64,000 nt of DNA from Saprospira grandis (GTDB lineage: Bacteria; Bacteroidota; Bacteroidia; Chitinophagales; Saprospiraceae), in contig NZ_CP110854.1 of NCBI RefSeq assembly GCF_027594745.1, positions 3,923,501 through 3,987,500 on the forward strand, written 5' to 3'. Shown here piece by piece: positions 62,113 to 64,000 of this stretch; the first letter of the stretch is position 1; each line of letters starts with the position of its first letter. Both the position numbers and the translations under genes were made by a program. The notes beneath the pieces were generated by a model. That model was given only the letters and a program-made list of their open reading frames with translations. It was not told the DNA's origin and did not search any database.

Positions 62113-62144
62113 AAAGGAGCAAACAGTTAACTGTTTGCTCCTTT
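62113..62144. terminator. Bidirectional palindromic terminator
   Basis: Perfect 32-base palindrome, arm AAAGGAGCAAACAGTT. It lies between the convergent stops at 62103 and 62150 and is flanked by T/A-rich sequence, so both genes can use it. Confidence 0.7.
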
Positions 62145-62149
62145 GGTGT

Positions 62150-62608
62150 TTAGGCTTCCTTTTTTAGGCTATCTAAGGCCTCTTCAATATGCTGAACGGC
62201 ATTAAATTGCGAGCTAAACTCATGAATTAACTTGCCCTCGGCATTAAATATATAAGTTACCCGGCCAGGTAAAAGACCAAACAAGCTGCCTGGAACGCCA
62301 AACTTTTTGCGTAATTCCTTTTTGCTATCACTGAGCAAGCGGAAGGGTAGGCGGTGTTTGCTAGCAAATTTCTTATGTTTTTCTGGTCCATCGGCACTCA
62401 CGCCAACCACCTTTGCCCCTAAGTCCGTAAAGACCTCAAATTGGTCTCTAAATGCGCAGGCTTCTGCCGTGCAGCCGGGGGTATCATCTTTGGGATAAAA
62501 ATAAAGGACCAAAGCCTGGCCCAAAAAGTCTTGTTCTGTGAGCCACTGCCCATCTTGGTCCTGCAAACGAAAGGCAGGGAGGCTATCGCCTAAACTGATC
62601 TTACTCAT
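62150..62608 (-). CDS. bcp: Thioredoxin-dependent thiol peroxidase (Bcp/PrxQ)
   Basis: 152 residues. Atypical 2-Cys peroxiredoxin of the BCP/PrxQ class: peroxidatic Cys in YPKDDTPGCTAEACAFRDQF, with the resolving Cys five residues later (TPGCTAEAC), then VVGVSADGPEKHKKFASKHRLPFRLLSD and the GVPGSLFGLLPGRVTYIFNAEGKL block. It reduces organic and hydrogen peroxide with thioredoxin. Standard length. The start is upstream of a 262-base gap shared with the divergent TPR gene. Confidence 0.95.
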   Translation of the reverse strand: MSKISLGDSLPAFRLQDQDGQWLTEQDFLGQALVLYFYPKDDTPGCTAEACAFRDQFEVFTDLGAKVVGVSADGPEKHKKFASKHRLPFRLLSDSKKELRKKFGVPGSLFGLLPGRVTYIFNAEGKLIHEFSSQFNAVQHIEEALDSLKKEA

Positions 62609-62704
62609 ACGATTAGAAGTTGTTGATTTTTGTCCATAACAAAAGCGAGGGCCTTTTGTTGGCTACTAGCTTGTTCTTTTGCAGTGAGTACTTTAGACTA
62701 ACTT

Positions 62705-62712
62705 TAAATTTG
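62705..62712 (+). promoter_or_regulatory. Candidate -7 element for the TPR gene
   Basis: TAAATTTG exactly fits TAnnTTTG. A TTTG lies 23 bases upstream, a little farther than usual, so this is a weak call. It would leave a leader of about 150 bases before ATG 62871. Confidence 0.3.
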
Positions 62713-62870
62713 CTTACATAAGGTAAAGCTAATCAGTTGGTTATCTGTATTTGTACCTATGCAAGCTACCTAATTTAGCTAAAAAGGAGGAAGGGCCAAC
62801 AACAGAACAGGAAAAACTACGTATTTTAGATATCCCCTTTATTTTGCCCCGCCACTCAAAACCAAAAGCC

Positions 62871-64000
62871 ATGACGCCCAAGTTACTCCTTATTAGTTTG
62901 TTATTGTTTAGCGGAACGCTATTGGCCCAAAACAAGGCAGCCATAAAGGCCTATAATACGGCCCTGAGCTATTACCAAAGTAGAGACTATGAAACGGCTG
63001 CCCCTCTTTTTGAGCAGGCTATTCAGGAATCTCCAGACTTTTACTATGCACATCGCAGTTTGATCAGTTGCTATGAGCAAATGGGGCAGCTAGATAAAGC
63101 GGTGCCAGCCTATTTGGCTGCACTAAAACTGGCCCCACATGATTTTGATTTGCATTTCAATTTATCGCAAACCTATATTCAGCTAGAAGAATGGGCGGCG
63201 GCCAAAAAAGCCTTGGAGCAGAGTTTAGATATATCGCCTACAGATAGAAAAGCCTTGCAATCTTTGGAGCAAATAGAGCGCTATTTGGCCCAGAAAGAGG
63301 CCCCAAAAGAGGAGCAAGTGATCAAAGAGGAGCGCAGCAGCCCTTCTGATCGGGCATATAATGCTGCTTTGGCCCTTTATCGGAAAGGAGAGTACCAGCA
63401 GGCCCGGGGCCAATTGCAGGCCTTTTCGGGCCAAGTGAGCCAAGCCGATTTCTATTATCTTTGGGCCCTTTGCGAGCAGCAATTGGGCGAAAGAACGGCC
63501 GCTATTGAGCAATATGAAGCGGCTTTGGCCCTAGATGATCGGCATTTTAATAGTAATTACAATTTAGGGATTCTCTACTACAATGATAGAAACTATGAAG
63601 AGGCCCAAGCCCTGCTAGAAACAGCCTACCAAAAGCAACCCAAGAAAAAAGATTTGGCCAAGCATTTGGCCCTTAGCTATTATTTGGGCAATAATATGGA
63701 GAAAGCCGAGCCTTTTTTGGCCAAGCTAGCCCCCAAAATACAATCGGCAGAGCTCTACTATTATTGGTCCAAAACACTGATGCAGTTAGGTCGAAAAAAA
63801 GAGAGTCAAAAAGCTTTGGCTACGGCCAAAAAACTAGACAAAAGCGGAGAGCTGCAGGTGGATATCCAAAACGATCTGGCCGAATATGGACAACTGGCTA
63901 GTGAGTACCGAAAAAATGGAAATTACCAAAAAGCTATTGAGGTGTTGGAAGAAGCCATAGCCAAACATGAAGATGAAGCCGCCCTGCATTTTAATTTGGG
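62871..64000 (+). CDS. TPR repeat exported protein (partial, runs off window)
   Basis: An open frame of 376 codons from ATG 62871 with no stop before the window end. The signal peptide is MTPKLLLISLLLFSGTLLAQ. Then come tandem TPRs: ALSYYQSRDYETAAPLFEQAIQESPDFYYAHRSLISCYEQMGQLDKA; LEEWAAAKKALEQSLDISPTDRKAL; an EAPKEEQVIKEERSS linker; then ALALYRKGEYQQARGQLQAF and further repeats (NLGILYYNDRNYEEAQALLETAYQKQPKKKDL). Likely a periplasmic scaffold of an outer-membrane complex. The downstream domains are not visible. Confidence 0.85.
   Translation, partial: MTPKLLLISLLLFSGTLLAQNKAAIKAYNTALSYYQSRDYETAAPLFEQAIQESPDFYYAHRSLISCYEQMGQLDKAVPAYLAALKLAPHDFDLHFNLSQTYIQLEEWAAAKKALEQSLDISPTDRKALQSLEQIERYLAQKEAPKEEQVIKEERSSPSDRAYNAALALYRKGEYQQARGQLQAFSGQVSQADFYYLWALCEQQLGERTAAIEQYEAALALDDRHFNSNYNLGILYYNDRNYEEAQALLETAYQKQPKKKDLAKHLALSYYLGNNMEKAEPFLAKLAPKIQSAELYYYWSKTLMQLGRKKESQKALATAKKLDKSGELQVDIQNDLAEYGQLASEYRKNGNYQKAIEVLEEAIAKHEDEAALHFNL

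Noticed and set aside
1..64000. tRNA, rRNA, riboswitch or transposase genes
   Set aside because: None recognised by eye; a covariance-model scan would be needed to exclude a small RNA, particularly within the hairpin-rich gaps.

Overview
The window looks like chromosome of a marine, gliding Bacteroidota of the Saprospira type. The evidence is a giant secreted metalloprotease with SprB-type adhesin repeats and a type IX secretion (T9SS) sorting tail, a TPR-PD40-OmpA protein resembling T9SS component PorE, two TonB-dependent receptors, many small lipoproteins, scarce Shine-Dalgarno sites, and promoter candidates of the Bacteroidota TTG/TAnnTTTG kind. The Saprospira assignment is inference from overall resemblance. 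No rRNA, tRNA, insertion sequence transposase, phage or CRISPR array was seen.

Layout. 1-1610 (-): a partial PLD-like protein and a tail-anchored protein. 2586-4454 (-): biotin synthesis BioA and the ferritin-like Dps. 5396-12280 (+): leuS, a methyltransferase, a metal/cobalamin-binding protein and a secreted DUF3857-like protein. 12347-15643 (-): the first of two 1098-residue Clp-like AAA+ ATPases; the second is at 46713-50009 (-). 16163-23570 (+): a polymorphic-toxin region with a large eCIS-type cargo protein split by one in-frame TAA, a WD40-like probable immunity protein, a small paralogous protein and a lipoprotein. 23706-32173 (-): a surface protein and the 2331-residue SprB/T9SS metalloprotease. 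33308-38426 (+): an AT-rich island of immunity-like genes (including a duplicated Imm53-like protein) and a displaced Rhs C-terminal tip with a lipase-like toxin. 38967-43331 (+): PorE-like protein and a TonB receptor. 43601-46710: ACP, phosphopantetheinyl transferase, lipoproteins, glutathione peroxidase. 50311-53961 (+): an operon of membrane methyltransferase, thioesterase, degenerate FAD monooxygenase and lipoprotein. 54163-57375: a haem/transferrin-type TonB receptor and an unknown secreted protein. 58251-60508 (+): a second AT-rich lipoprotein/immunity-like cluster. 61204-64000: AraC regulator, Bcp peroxiredoxin and a partial TPR protein.

The most striking non-coding feature is a family of GC-rich intergenic elements, about 25 arms in 64 kb. 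They are bounded by TTTTGGGGCC / GGCCCCAAAA inverted ends. Where two arms share a gap the order is always + arm, then a series of small hairpins, then - arm. The hairpins have different stems but a nearly constant TNAA-type centre, and some stems covary.

Two toxin-like genes (eCIS cargo, Rhs tip) each carry a single in-frame TAA with convincing coding sequence on both sides. They are the best candidates for something unusual here, either recent inactivation or controlled expression. A separate tandem-repeat and perfect-palindrome array at 32.5-32.95 kb is unexplained.
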